DNA of 64,000 nucleotides from Bacteroidota bacterium (GTDB lineage Bacteria; Bacteroidota; Bacteroidia; Chitinophagales; BACL12), in the NCBI GenBank assembly GCA_016715425.1, contig JADKAC010000001.1, positions 248,001-312,000 of the forward strand, read 5' to 3'. Made by a program: the position numbers and the translations under genes. Of the stretch, positions 6,316 to 15,861 are shown piece after piece; within the stretch, counting starts at the first letter, position 1, and each line of letters opens with the position of its first letter. The notes below the pieces were generated by a model. The model made no database searches. It saw nothing but the letters and a program-made list of their open reading frames with translations, and was not told the DNA's origin.

Positions 6316-8721
6316 ATGCCGGAAAAAATAGCAATAGAGAAATTAACCTTTGAAGATTTTAAAAAAGAGGTTTTAGAAGATTTTAAAATAGCATTAATAA
6401 GTAGAGAAGCAAGCTTGTTAGGTAGAAAGGAAGTACTTACAGGTAAAGCAAAATTTGGAATTTTTGGTGATGGAAAGGAAGTGGCCCAGCTAGCAATGGC
6501 TCGTCAATTTCGTGAAGGAGATTTTAGATCCGGATATTATCGGGATCAGACTTTTATCTTTTCATCTGAGATGGGAACAGTGGAAGAATTCTTTTCTCAG
6601 CTATATGCAATTCCATCTGTAATTGATGATCCAAACTCCGCAGGCCGCCAAATGAATGGACACTTTGCAACACGCAGCTTAGATGAAAACGGTAATTGGA
6701 AAGAACTGAAGAACTTAAAAAACACCGCCTCTGATACTTCACCCACCGCAGGCCAAATGGCAAGAGCAGTAGGTTTAGCACTTGCTTCTAAAAAATACAG
6801 GTCTATAAAAGAATTACAGAATACTCCTTTTTCGGAAAATGGTGATGAAGTAGTTTTTACAACTATCGGTGATGCATCCACTTCCGAAGGTGTTTTTTGG
6901 GAATCTCTGAATGCTGCCGGTGTTTTAAAAATTCCAATGGCAATATTTGTTTGGGATGATGGGTATGGTATTTCAGTACCACGTAAATATCAAACAACAA
7001 AAGATAATATTTCTGAAGTGTTATCCGGATTTCAATTGGATGAAAATGGAAATGGTATTAGGATTTACGAAGTTAAAGGTTGGGATTATGCCGCATTGAT
7101 GCAAACTTTTGAAGAAGGCATTGGTCTTTGTCGTCGTGAACATATCCCTGTTTTATTTCATGTAAAAGAAGTTACACAACCTCAAGGGCACTCTACTAGT
7201 GGCTCGCATGAGAGATATAAATCAAAGGAACGGCTTGAATGGGAAACAGAATTTGACTGCATTAAAAAAATGCGTGAATGGATAATAGCCAATAATCTTG
7301 CGGATGCTGCCGCCTTGGATTTAATGGTGGAAGAAGCAAAAAATTTCGCCAGACAAGCCCAGAAAAATGCATGGAACAAACATATCTTGTCTATTAAAAC
7401 CGACATGGATGTATTATTTATTCGACTGAATGCGCTCATTTCTGCCACAACTCATACTGATGAAATGGAAAAGTTGGTTCAGGAATTAAAAAGTACTATG
7501 GATCCCATTCGTCGAGATATTATGAAAACTGCAAGACGTGCATTATTCATTTGTGCCGGTGAATCTAGTGAGCAATTAGATGAATTGAAAGCTTGGGTTA
7601 AAGAATATGAAGATATAAATGCTGACAGATATAATTCTTATTTATATAGTCAATCAGATAAAAGAATAGAAGCAATTAATGAAGTGAAGGCAGAGTATTC
7701 AGAAAATTCTGTTCAATTAAATGGATTTGAAATATTGAATAAATGTTTTGAAAATAATTTTAATCGCTATCCGGAATTGATTGCATTTGGTGAAGATCTA
7801 GGTAAAATAGGAGATGTGAATCAAGGCTTTGCGGGATTACAGGAAAAATTTGGTGAGGACAGAATTTTTGATGTAGGTATTCGTGAAGCAACTATTATCG
7901 GTCAAGGAATTGGAATGGCAATGCGAGGTCTCAGACCAATTGCTGAAATTCAATATCTGGATTATTTAATCTATGGCTTACAACCAATAACGGATGACCT
8001 TGCAACATTGCAATTCCGAACTAAGGGCGGTCAGAAAGCACCATTAATTATTCGCACAAGAGGGCATCGTCTGGAAGGTATCTGGCATACAGGCTCTCCG
8101 ATGGGAATGATATTGCATAGCTGTCGAGGCGTGCGTATTTGTGTTCCCCGCAATATGGTACAAGCTGCGGGTATGTACAATTTATTATTGCAAAGTGATG
8201 AGCCTGCAATTGTTATTGAATGTTTGAATGGCTACAGATTAAAAGAGCAACTTCCCGATAATTATTCTGAATTTACATTGCCCTTAGGTATTCCAGAAAT
8301 TTTAAAAGAAGGTACTGATATTACCATTGTTAGCTATGGTTCAACCTTGCGCATTATTGAAGAGGCAATAGTTCAGTTGGAAGCAATTGGAATTTCTGTT
8401 GAGCTAATTGATGTGCAGACATTATTGCCTTTTGATACAAATGAAATTATAAATACTTCTATCCGTAAAACAAACAGAGTGGTATTTATTGATGAGGATG
8501 TTCCCGGTGGTGCATCGGCTTATATGTTAGATATGGTTTTTAAAGATGAAAGTCTGTTTAGGTATTTAGATAGTTTTCCAAAAACACTTTCAGCAAAGGC
8601 GCATCGTACAGCTTATGCTTCCGACGGAGATTACTTTGGCAAACCAAATACTGAAGACATTTTTAGTTGTATCTATAATATAATGAATGAAGTGGATCCT
8701 GAAACATGGCCGGAGATTTAA
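6316..8721 (+). CDS. Fused E1 alpha/beta of a branched-chain 2-oxoacid dehydrogenase complex
   Basis: An 801-residue thiamine-diphosphate enzyme in which E1 alpha (about residues 1-370) and E1 beta (about 470-801) are one chain. The alpha part carries the ThDP motif 'GDASTSEG...' ending in 'WDDGYGIS'. The beta part carries 'AFGEDLG', 'FDVGIREATIIGQGIGMAMRG', 'YLDYLIYGLQPITDDLA' and 'RTRGHRLEGIWHTGSPMGM'. It decarboxylates 2-oxoacids, probably those from Val/Leu/Ile, and passes the acyl group to an E2 lipoyl subunit encoded elsewhere. Fused E1 of this kind is common in Bacteroidota. It is monocistronic with its own -7 box. Confidence 0.9.
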   Translation: MPEKIAIEKLTFEDFKKEVLEDFKIALISREASLLGRKEVLTGKAKFGIFGDGKEVAQLAMARQFREGDFRSGYYRDQTFIFSSEMGTVEEFFSQLYAIPSVIDDPNSAGRQMNGHFATRSLDENGNWKELKNLKNTASDTSPTAGQMARAVGLALASKKYRSIKELQNTPFSENGDEVVFTTIGDASTSEGVFWESLNAAGVLKIPMAIFVWDDGYGISVPRKYQTTKDNISEVLSGFQLDENGNGIRIYEVKGWDYAALMQTFEEGIGLCRREHIPVLFHVKEVTQPQGHSTSGSHERYKSKERLEWETEFDCIKKMREWIIANNLADAAALDLMVEEAKNFARQAQKNAWNKHILSIKTDMDVLFIRLNALISATTHTDEMEKLVQELKSTMDPIRRDIMKTARRALFICAGESSEQLDELKAWVKEYEDINADRYNSYLYSQSDKRIEAINEVKAEYSENSVQLNGFEILNKCFENNFNRYPELIAFGEDLGKIGDVNQGFAGLQEKFGEDRIFDVGIREATIIGQGIGMAMRGLRPIAEIQYLDYLIYGLQPITDDLATLQFRTKGGQKAPLIIRTRGHRLEGIWHTGSPMGMILHSCRGVRICVPRNMVQAAGMYNLLLQSDEPAIVIECLNGYRLKEQLPDNYSEFTLPLGIPEILKEGTDITIVSYGSTLRIIEEAIVQLEAIGISVELIDVQTLLPFDTNEIINTSIRKTNRVVFIDEDVPGGASAYMLDMVFKDESLFRYLDSFPKTLSAKAHRTAYASDGDYFGKPNTEDIFSCIYNIMNEVDPETWPEI

Positions 8722-8795
8722 TGCGCAATTTCAAATTTTAAAAAGGTTTTAAAATTAAGTAGGCATACTTTCGTTTATCACCTCTATAACTTTAT

Positions 8796-8803
8796 TATCT
8801 TTA
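8796..8803 (+). promoter_or_regulatory. Near-consensus -7 box (TATCTTTA) upstream of the cold-shock gene
   Basis: One mismatch to TAnnTTTG. It leaves a ~30-nt AT-rich leader before the ATG at 8840. Confidence 0.35.
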
Positions 8804-8839
8804 CGAATTATTAATTATTAATTTTTATTATTTATTACA

Positions 8840-9034
8840 ATGGAAAAAGGAAAAATCAAATTCTTTAATGCAACCAAAGGTTTCGGATTCATAGTGAAAG
8901 ACGGAACTAATGAAGAAATTTTTGTTCATCAGTCTGGCCTTATTGATCAGGTTCAGCAAAATGACGAAGTTACATTCGACATCATTGACGGACGTAAAGG
9001 AAAAAATGCCACTAATGTAAAATTGGCAAATTAA
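8840..9034 (+). CDS. Cold-shock domain protein (CspA family)
   Basis: A 64-residue single cold-shock domain that binds single-stranded RNA/DNA. RNP1-like KGFGFIV and RNP2-like IFVHQSGL are intact, and the C-terminus ends a few residues after the last strand. The N-terminal 'MEKGKIKFFNATKGFGFI' is typical of Bacteroidota Csp. It is a single-gene unit ended by a strong terminator. Confidence 0.97.
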   Translation: MEKGKIKFFNATKGFGFIVKDGTNEEIFVHQSGLIDQVQQNDEVTFDIIDGRKGKNATNVKLAN

Positions 9035-9050
9035 TCTCCGAAGTTTAAAG

Positions 9051-9087
9051 AAAAAAAAGAGCCGCCTGATTGGGCGGCTTTTTTTAT
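9051..9087 (+). terminator. Rho-independent terminator after the cold-shock gene
   Basis: Hairpin AGCCGCC / GGCGGCT with a 6-nt loop and a run of Ts. A-rich sequence on the other side makes it usable for the converging yebC-type gene as well. Confidence 0.92.
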
Positions 9088-9102
9088 TTTGAAAATTTCA
9101 AT

Positions 9103-9816
9103 TTATTCTTCTTCCATATTGTGAAATACATTCACCACATCTTCATCTTCTTCAAATCTGTCAATCAAACTATAAATTTGTTCCTGATCTTCATCACTCA
9201 ACTTTACTTTAGTTTGTGGCAAACGAACTAACTCCGCTTGTTTTATTTCTAATTGCAGTTCTTCTATTTTGTGCGCCATTGTTCCAAAATCAGTAAATGG
9301 ACAATAGATGTAAACCATTTCATCATCCTGCTGAATATCTTCTGCACCGCCATCAATTAAGTCCAGTTCTATTTCCTCCAGATTAATTTTTGATTTTTCA
9401 ATTGTAATTAATCCTTTGCGATCAAACATAAAATTTACAGAGCCTTGTGTGCCCAACGAACCATTCCCTCTGTTAAAATGCATTCGCACATTTGCAACCG
9501 TTCTTGTACTGTTATCTGTAGCACATTCAATTATCATTGCAACTCCGTGCGGACCATAACCTTCATATACTATTTCTTCAAAATCGCCTTCGTCTTTTGA
9601 AGTAGCTCTTTTAATTGCAGCTTCAATTCGATCTTTCGGCATCTGATATCCTTTGGCATTTTGAATTGCCATTCTAAGTTTTGCATTAGAGTTGGGATCA
9701 GAGCCGCCTTCTTTTACAGCCATTGAAATTTCTCTACCTGCCTTCGTAAAATTTTTTGCCATGGCATCCCATCGCTTAAACTTTTTTTCTTTTCTGTATT
9801 CAAATGCTCTTCCCAT
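9103..9816 (-). CDS. YebC/PmpR-type transcriptional/translational regulator
   Basis: A 237-residue member of the YebC/PmpR/TACO1 family, linked to DNA-binding regulation or to relief of ribosome stalling. Seen: the N-terminal 'MGRAFEYRKEKKFKRWD', the helical segment 'AGREISMAVKEGG', the conserved 'YEGYGPHGVA' and the acidic C-terminus. ATG at 9816 was chosen because it gives the family N-terminus; the frame is open to 9864, but the extra 16 residues are unlike it. A near-consensus TAACTTTA lies just upstream. Confidence 0.93.
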   Translation of the reverse strand: MGRAFEYRKEKKFKRWDAMAKNFTKAGREISMAVKEGGSDPNSNAKLRMAIQNAKGYQMPKDRIEAAIKRATSKDEGDFEEIVYEGYGPHGVAMIIECATDNSTRTVANVRMHFNRGNGSLGTQGSVNFMFDRKGLITIEKSKINLEEIELDLIDGGAEDIQQDDEMVYIYCPFTDFGTMAHKIEELQLEIKQAELVRLPQTKVKLSDEDQEQIYSLIDRFEEDEDVVNVFHNMEEE

Positions 9817-9869
9817 AGTTTTAAGTTGTGTCGTAAAGTTAAGTTTCTGATGCAGCAGGTGCAAGCATA

Positions 9870-12173
9870 TTATATTTTTATCAAAGCAAGTGTTGTGATT
9901 TCTTTTTCACTTTTTAAATGAACAAAGTAAACACCTTTAGTTAAGTTTGATGTTGTAATCTGCAGTTCTGCAATGCCACTATCAGGCAAACCATCATATA
10001 ACGTTGCCACATTTCTTCCTGCTATATCGGTGAGAAATATTGTATATCTGGTATTGCCATCTGATTGAAAAAACAAGGATGAATTAATGTTGCTTGGGTT
10101 ATTAGTAAGGTATGGATATTCCGGATTATTTACAGGTGGTGGTGCATCGTCTTGTTCATTATTATAACCTGGACTTGGAAATGGTAATACTTCAAGATTT
10201 CCCAAACCATTTGGTATTCTTCCGTAGGAAATATCTGCTGCTTGTTCTGAAAAAGAAAAGGAATCTACTACTGCAAACCAATTTGTGGCCGGAGAATAAA
10301 GTCCGATAAATTCTTCTGATTTACTCAATTTAAAATTGGTATGATATGCTCCTTGATCTACTTCATCATCTGCCCAAATTAATAGATAGCTATCCGGATT
10401 TATTATGGTTGAAGGAAACTGCCATTTGTTTGGATTTTCCGGATCATCGGTTAAAAAAAATCCGGTTATATCCTGAGGCAATTCACCCCAATTATATAAC
10501 TCAATATAATCTTCATACTCACCTGCATTATCTGTAATCACTGAATTATTTTTTGCAAGAACTTCATTAATTGTAATTGAAGGAACAGAAGGATCAATAT
10601 TAATTCGATAGTAATCACATGGAGGATAAACTCCTGTATTTCCATCCGCATCTTGCACTTCAATTAAAACATCAAAAAAACTTACACCGGTTGTAAATGG
10701 ATATTCCTGTCCAAAAATTCCATCATTAGCAATTGCATCACCATACAATCCATCATCAAATAATTCTATAAAATTATCTTCGAAGATATTTCCGTTTGCA
10801 TAAAAATGCGCAAGTACATACTCGATTTCACCATCGTCAACCACATTTACATTGATTGTAAAAGTTTGAAACCTGCCAGGTACTAACGGGTCGTGAGATA
10901 TTTTCCAAACCACAGGTGGCATGGTATATTCTTCAAGTTGATTTTCCGTAAATGCATTCCTACTTTCCACAAAATTTGTAATACCATAAGGCGTATGTCC
11001 ATCAATATCATTGGTATTAAATCCATCCCAGAAATCATCAAAAGTATATCCCCAATCATAAGTGCGATATTCATCTTCCGCAGCAGCTTCTGCAATTAAA
11101 TCCCGCCATGCAAACACTTTTTCTGCAACAGAATCTTGTTGTAAATAAGTGTCCTTAATTATTTTTAAATAAGTACTGAATTGATTTCTGTATTCGGTCA
11201 CTTCCAATACTCTTGTTGCAAGTGGTACATCATACCAACCTGTTGGCCAATTATAAATATCTTGTTCAGTCCAATCGAAACCCAACCAATCCACACCAAA
11301 TGTATTATCAGTATCGAAAGAAAGAAATTCGAATTTATCCGTGAAGATATTATGATACAAATAGTAGTTATTAATGTTGCCCGTATAACTATCCCAATGC
11401 CCTGAAGAAATATCCAAAGCATAAATCCATAAATATTGTTGCACATTAAAAACTTCTTCCAAAGCGCAAACAAAATCTGCATCCGAAGAATTATTAATGA
11501 CGTTAACCAATTCAATTAAATCATCCCAGTTATTTTCTTCTTTATTTGTTTCTAATTCATAACCCTGATCAATATAAGCAGATGCATTCGAACCACGGTA
11601 ATCTAATTCAGCAGGATATGTACATTTAAATAAATTTCCCGAATTATCTCCGAATCTGTTCTTCAAAAACACTTCATCTATTTGCTCCATGTTTGTATAA
11701 AGTCCATAGTAATCATCATTCAAATACACTCTTACAAAATTGGAACGACGCTGTGGCATTCCCATCGCATTGTATGTATCGAAATATAATTTTTCACGCA
11801 CCATTGTCGGGTCATTATGCATACCCAATAAATTCAATTTTTCAACACCTTCATATTTACGTCCCTGCACATAAGTATTAAAAGAAACTTTAAAAGATTT
11901 TTTTTCAGAACTCAATGAAGTATTTCCTCGTAATCTGAAACCGATATTTTCAACTGTATCATAACTTACTCCATCGTCGAAAATAAATAATGCAGTATGC
12001 TCATATTCATTTTCTAAATTATCATAAATATCTTCTAAGGAATCCGGATCTAAATAAATATAAATGCTACTTACTTTAGTATCATCAAAAAGTTTGGTGT
12101 ATGGTAGTGTTTGAGAACTGACAGAGTCAATAATGAGGAGAGAAATACTTAAAAACAAAAGTTGTATTTTCAT
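9870..12173 (-). CDS. Secreted CotH-kinase family protein with lamin-tail domain and T9SS sorting domain
   Basis: About 767 residues. A signal peptide (MKIQLLFLSISLLIIDSVSSQ) precedes a CotH-type protein-kinase-like domain (residues ~40-420, with 'RLRGNTS', 'NLLGMHNDPTMVREKL', 'GHWDSYTGNINNYYLY' and 'FLSFDTDNTFG'). A beta domain and a lamin-tail domain follow ('INEVLAKNNSV...DYIELYN'). The last ~80 residues form a T9SS type A sorting domain. CotH homologues phosphorylate proteins; the target here is unknown. TTG at 12185 and ATG at 12179 are alternative starts; 12173 fits best with the -7 box at 12191-12198. It is divergent from the GH13 gene. Confidence 0.87.
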   Translation of the reverse strand: MKIQLLFLSISLLIIDSVSSQTLPYTKLFDDTKVSSIYIYLDPDSLEDIYDNLENEYEHTALFIFDDGVSYDTVENIGFRLRGNTSLSSEKKSFKVSFNTYVQGRKYEGVEKLNLLGMHNDPTMVREKLYFDTYNAMGMPQRRSNFVRVYLNDDYYGLYTNMEQIDEVFLKNRFGDNSGNLFKCTYPAELDYRGSNASAYIDQGYELETNKEENNWDDLIELVNVINNSSDADFVCALEEVFNVQQYLWIYALDISSGHWDSYTGNINNYYLYHNIFTDKFEFLSFDTDNTFGVDWLGFDWTEQDIYNWPTGWYDVPLATRVLEVTEYRNQFSTYLKIIKDTYLQQDSVAEKVFAWRDLIAEAAAEDEYRTYDWGYTFDDFWDGFNTNDIDGHTPYGITNFVESRNAFTENQLEEYTMPPVVWKISHDPLVPGRFQTFTINVNVVDDGEIEYVLAHFYANGNIFEDNFIELFDDGLYGDAIANDGIFGQEYPFTTGVSFFDVLIEVQDADGNTGVYPPCDYYRINIDPSVPSITINEVLAKNNSVITDNAGEYEDYIELYNWGELPQDITGFFLTDDPENPNKWQFPSTIINPDSYLLIWADDEVDQGAYHTNFKLSKSEEFIGLYSPATNWFAVVDSFSFSEQAADISYGRIPNGLGNLEVLPFPSPGYNNEQDDAPPPVNNPEYPYLTNNPSNINSSLFFQSDGNTRYTIFLTDIAGRNVATLYDGLPDSGIAELQITTSNLTKGVYFVHLKSEKEITTLALIKI

Positions 12174-12190
12174 TCGCATATTCAAGAATA

Positions 12191-12198
12191 CAAAGCTA
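12191..12198 (-). promoter_or_regulatory. Putative -7 box (TAGCTTTG) of the CotH gene
   Basis: Minus-strand TAGCTTTG fits TAnnTTTG and lies 17 nt before the chosen ATG, within the short divergent gap shared with the GH13 gene. Confidence 0.5.
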
Positions 12199-12209
12199 AT
12201 CTTTAAACA

Positions 12210-14024
12210 ATGAAATGCATTTGTAATATTTTTTTGCTGCTGATTTCCTCAAGTATATTTGCGCAGGAAGTGGATGTACCTGAATGGGCGAAGAGTGCTG
12301 TTTGGTATCAGATTTTTCCAGAAAGATTTTTTAATGGTGATACATTGAATGATCCAACGAATGCAGATATAATTGGTGCCTGGCCACACGATACAAGTGG
12401 TGAATGGCAAGTGCAAAGCTGGACTAGCGATTGGTATGAAATGCAGCCCTGGGAAAAAGAATCAGGACATGATATTTGGTGGAATATGCAGAAGCGCAGA
12501 TATGGTGGCGACATACAGGGCATCATTGATAAACTTGGTTATTTAGATCAGTTAGGAATAACTGCAATTTATTTAAATCCTGTTTTTTGGGCGCCTTCGT
12601 TACATAAATATGATGCGATTATGTATCATCATATTGATCCTACATTTGGACCTGATCCGGAAGGTGATAAATTATTAATTGCAAGTGAAGATCCTACTAA
12701 TCCAAAAACTTGGCAGTGGACTTCCGCAGATAAATTAATGCTGCAATTAATTCGTGAATGTCATCAACGTAATATCAAAATTATTTTCGATGGTGTGTTT
12801 AATCATTTAGGAGTAACAAGTTTTGCTTTTCAGGATTTGAAATTAAATCAACAGCAATCAAAGTATAAAGATTGGTTTATTGTAAACAGTTGGGATGATA
12901 CAATTGCAGGTACTACTTTTCAATATGAAGGTTGGTTTGGTGTGCCAGATTTACCTGAAATAAAGGAAGATGAAAATGGTATTGTTGCCGGACCAAAAAA
13001 ATATATTTTTGATTGCACTGCACGATGGATGATGCCGGATGGAAATCGTGCAAATGGAATTGATGGATGGCGATTGGATGTGGCGTTTTGTGTGAATCAT
13101 AATTTCTGGAAGCAGTGGCGATTGTTAGTGAAGGCAATTAATCCCGAAGCATATTTAACTGCCGAAGTAGTGGATAAAATTGAAGTGGTAAAACCTTATT
13201 TGGAAGGCGATGAATTTGATGCTGTAATGAATTATGGTTTTGCTGTGGTAGCTTCCGAATTTTTTATTAATCAAGAGCAAAGAATTTCTGTCAGTGAGTT
13301 TGATTCTTTATTAGCAGAATTACGCAATGCATTTCCGAAAGATATTACTTATGTGCAACAAAATTTATTTGATAGTCATGATACACAGCGATTCACTTCT
13401 TATATCGTAAATCACGACATTGCCCGCTTCCGTACATGGGGAGATTATTTCAATAAAACAAAAGCAACTAATCCAGATTATAATACACGCAAACCAACAG
13501 TGGAAGAATATGCAATTCAAAAATTGATGGTGATATTTCAAATGACGTATGTTGGTGCGCCCATGATTTATTATGGTGATGAAGTGGGTATGTGGGGAGC
13601 CAATGATCCTGACTGCAGGAAGCCGATGTTATGGAGTGAAAAAAAATATAACGACGAAGTTTTTAATGCGGATGGCACTAAAAGAATTATACCCGATAAA
13701 GTGGAAGCAGATGTGGCAATGTTTAATCTTTATCGCACATTAATTTTTATCCGTAAAACTTATGAGGCATTAAATACAGGTAATTTTGAATCATTGATAT
13801 TGGATGATAAAAAAAATGTGTTTGCCTATAAAAGAAATAATGATGCGCAGGAAATAATTGTGGTATTAAATAATAATGCAGATACAAAAAAAATTGCAAT
13901 AGGAGAAGTACTGAATGGTAACTATAAAGATGTGCTAAACAAAGGCGCTGAATATACTTTCACCGGTAAAAAAGTTAACATTATTTTACCCGCATTTTGG
14001 GGAGCAATTTTGGTGAAGCAATAA
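12210..14024 (+). CDS. Secreted GH13 alpha-glucan hydrolase (neopullulanase/cyclomaltodextrinase-like)
   Basis: 604 residues with a signal peptide (MKCICNIFLLLISSSIFAQ). The (beta/alpha)8 domain starts at 'WAKSAVWYQIFPERFFNGD', typical of neopullulanase-like GH13 enzymes. Conserved regions: I 'IIFDGVFNHLG', II 'GWRLDVAF' (nucleophile Asp), III 'LTAEVVD' (acid/base Glu) and IV 'LFDSHDTQR'. A small C-terminal beta domain follows. It should cleave alpha-1,4-glucans or maltodextrins outside the cytoplasm. There are no SusC/D-type genes beside it, so it is not part of a polysaccharide utilisation locus here. Its stop codon lies inside a long hairpin. Confidence 0.92.
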   Translation: MKCICNIFLLLISSSIFAQEVDVPEWAKSAVWYQIFPERFFNGDTLNDPTNADIIGAWPHDTSGEWQVQSWTSDWYEMQPWEKESGHDIWWNMQKRRYGGDIQGIIDKLGYLDQLGITAIYLNPVFWAPSLHKYDAIMYHHIDPTFGPDPEGDKLLIASEDPTNPKTWQWTSADKLMLQLIRECHQRNIKIIFDGVFNHLGVTSFAFQDLKLNQQQSKYKDWFIVNSWDDTIAGTTFQYEGWFGVPDLPEIKEDENGIVAGPKKYIFDCTARWMMPDGNRANGIDGWRLDVAFCVNHNFWKQWRLLVKAINPEAYLTAEVVDKIEVVKPYLEGDEFDAVMNYGFAVVASEFFINQEQRISVSEFDSLLAELRNAFPKDITYVQQNLFDSHDTQRFTSYIVNHDIARFRTWGDYFNKTKATNPDYNTRKPTVEEYAIQKLMVIFQMTYVGAPMIYYGDEVGMWGANDPDCRKPMLWSEKKYNDEVFNADGTKRIIPDKVEADVAMFNLYRTLIFIRKTYEALNTGNFESLILDDKKNVFAYKRNNDAQEIIVVLNNNADTKKIAIGEVLNGNYKDVLNKGAEYTFTGKKVNIILPAFWGAILVKQ

Positions 14025-14048
14025 CAATTAAATATGTTATTGCTTCAC
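14013..14048 (+). terminator. 13-bp perfect hairpin overlapping the GH13 stop codon
   Basis: GTGAAGCAATAAC and its exact reverse complement GTTATTGCTTCAC flank a 10-nt loop. It includes the last codons and stop of the GH13 gene. There is no T run after it, so it may act as an mRNA 3'-end stabiliser rather than a classic terminator. Confidence 0.5.
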
Positions 14049-14095
14049 GTGTACTCTATTTGCATTTTGCTTCAAGAATACGATTGCAAATAATA

Positions 14096-14401
14096 TTATA
14101 ACCTTTCCAATTGTTTTCGCAATTTGTCTTCTACATCGGTTAAAAGTGCGTGGAAATTATCTCCATACGATGAAGCGAAAGGGTCATTACCTGGAACACC
14201 TAATCTTATACTCACTTGTTTTTGCTGAGTTGCCTTTTCCGCTTTGTCCTCAAGGTAAATATCTGCCCATTCTATTTTGTCAGAAAATCGACTAAGGCGT
14301 GTGATACTCTTGCGTATCGTGTCTTTTACGTCGTCTTCTATAATAATATCCACTGCTTGAACATTAATCTTTATTCCTGTAATATTTTCTGTATAATCCA
14401 T
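14096..14401 (-). CDS. hpf: Short ribosome hibernation factor (HPF/RaiA family)
   Basis: 101 residues that match the N-terminal domain shared by short HPF and RaiA, which sits at the ribosome A/P sites and decoding centre and silences ribosomes under stress. The beta-alpha-beta-beta-beta-alpha pattern is visible: 'KINVQAVDIIIEDDVKDTIR' then the strand 'DIYLEDK', 'KQVSIRLGVPG' and the C-terminal helix 'DNFHALLTDVEDKLRKQLE'. The C-terminal dimerisation domain of long HPF is absent. It is the first gene of the minus-strand stress block. Confidence 0.87.
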   Translation of the reverse strand: MDYTENITGIKINVQAVDIIIEDDVKDTIRKSITRLSRFSDKIEWADIYLEDKAEKATQQKQVSIRLGVPGNDPFASSYGDNFHALLTDVEDKLRKQLERL

Positions 14402-14545
14402 AATTTAGTTTTTTTTAATTTCTGTTATGCCGGATAAATCCGTACTCGTTTTTCTTATTCAATAATATAATTACTCAAGCTCATTTGGTCCTTTTTATAA
14501 GTTCTGTTCACCCAAGAACTAAATGCAAATTACACTTTTTTTAAA

Positions 14546-14854
14546 CTACCTATCAGGTCTGTTAAGTTTTTGAATCAACTTGAACGATGCATAATCTGCA
14601 TAAGCGCCATAAGCGTTTACCAAAAGACCTTTTATCTTACCATCTGTTGAGGAAATGGCATATAAAACACTTTCATTATCAACATCAGACATTTCTTGAA
14701 ATCGGTGTTTTTCATCAATTTCAAAATCATCAGGCTTTAATTGACATTGGTTTTCCGGACATTCTATAAAATCTTCTTTTATATTAAAGTTATGAGTATA
14801 ACCTTTTTTTGTAAGGTCATTAATGGCTACAGATAAGCTTGTGTATTTTCCCAT
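14546..14854 (-). CDS. Small conserved Bacteroidota protein of unknown function
   Basis: 102 residues, soluble, beginning 'MGKYTSLSVAINDLTKKGYTHNFN' and ending with 'YAISSTDGKIKGLLVNAYGAYAD'. Proteins of this pattern occur widely in Bacteroidota and are sometimes labelled phosphoribosylpyrophosphate synthetase. That label is not supported here: the chain is far too short and lacks a PRPP loop. It begins 23 nt after the SpxH/DsbA-like gene and is probably co-transcribed with it. Confidence 0.7.
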   Translation of the reverse strand: MGKYTSLSVAINDLTKKGYTHNFNIKEDFIECPENQCQLKPDDFEIDEKHRFQEMSDVDNESVLYAISSTDGKIKGLLVNAYGAYADYASFKLIQKLNRPDR

Positions 14855-14877
14855 TATATTAAAGTTTAAATTGATTA

Positions 14878-15801
14878 TTATTTAATTGACCAAATAGATC
14901 CATTTTTTGTTGTAAATTTTTTCAATGTTCCTTTTTCAGAAAGTTCATTCAATTTATTTTCACTTTCGTTTCTTGGTGTTCCTGAAAGTTCAGCATACTC
15001 TTTTGCTGTAAGCGTATGATATTTTGAAAAAAGTGTTTCCCAATTTTTACTGTATTCGCTTTTGTTTGTATTGGGATTTAATTTAAGAATGGCCATCTCA
15101 TAAAATGCATAAGGTCTGGAGCCATAAACCGTTTCCATATTGCCAGCATTATCCATGAAGAATATAGTTGGAAATCCTCTTACTCCAAGTTCTTTAGCTA
15201 ATTTTAAATCTTCTTCAAACAAAATTTTTGCTTTGCCTTCATAATCGGTTTTCAATTGCTCAACATTAAGTCCTACAGTTTTAGCTGCTGAAGCTAAATG
15301 TTCCCATTTCGCAATATTTTTCTTTTTCAGAAAAACCATTTCCCTGACTTCTCTCATAAACAAACGGGCTTTTTCTTCGTCTTGCATTTGTGCAGCTTTA
15401 AAAGCAATGGATGGCGGATAAGATGAATCAAGCGGATCTTCTAACCATAAATCTCCATCAATAGGCATATCGTAATGCACACTTACTTCGTCCCAATGAG
15501 ACGCTACGTCTGAAGGTTTACCAATACCACCACTATTGTAACTCCAATCTGGTAATAAACCGCCCATTTTATAGTCTATGTCAATAGCATTTCCATATTC
15601 CAATTTAAGTTTTCGTATTTGCGGTTCTATTCCCCAGCATGATGAGCAAATTGGATCGGTGTAATATAATAGTTTCAAGGATTTCTCCTTTGCTTGTATA
15701 TTGCTTTGAGCTGCACTATCATCATTTTCAATAGTGGTTTCGCACATTCCGGTTTCTATGTCGCATATAAGCGGATTGTGATTTGATTTATCCTCATTCA
15801 T
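14878..15801 (-). CDS. DsbA-superfamily thiol protein, SpxH/YjbH-like
   Basis: 307 residues, cytoplasmic (no signal peptide), with a thioredoxin/DsbA fold. The motif is C52-S-S-C55 followed by Trp in 'DPICSSCWGIEPQ', and the cis-Pro loop is 'GVRGFPTIFF'. The N-terminal tail has two further cysteines in 'ICDIETGMCE'. The fold and helical insert match the SpxH/YjbH and FrnE-like group, which act as protease adaptors or thiol oxidoreductases in oxidative or thiol stress. About 80 C-terminal residues look like an added winged-helix-like domain ('LTAKEYAELSGTPRNESENKL'). Confidence 0.82.
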   Translation of the reverse strand: MNEDKSNHNPLICDIETGMCETTIENDDSAAQSNIQAKEKSLKLLYYTDPICSSCWGIEPQIRKLKLEYGNAIDIDYKMGGLLPDWSYNSGGIGKPSDVASHWDEVSVHYDMPIDGDLWLEDPLDSSYPPSIAFKAAQMQDEEKARLFMREVREMVFLKKKNIAKWEHLASAAKTVGLNVEQLKTDYEGKAKILFEEDLKLAKELGVRGFPTIFFMDNAGNMETVYGSRPYAFYEMAILKLNPNTNKSEYSKNWETLFSKYHTLTAKEYAELSGTPRNESENKLNELSEKGTLKKFTTKNGSIWSIK

Positions 15802-15861
15802 ATTTTTCTTCTTTTTAATGCTTTTGTAATGTTGAAATACCTAACAAAAAAAAACTTTTTC

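Noticed and set aside
12210..14024. Polysaccharide utilisation locus
   Set aside because: Only a lone GH13 enzyme is present; no SusC/SusD pair or regulator beside it.
14546..14854. Phosphoribosylpyrophosphate synthetase
   Set aside because: This label occurs for such proteins, but the sequence is only 102 residues and lacks the PRPP-binding and catalytic motifs.
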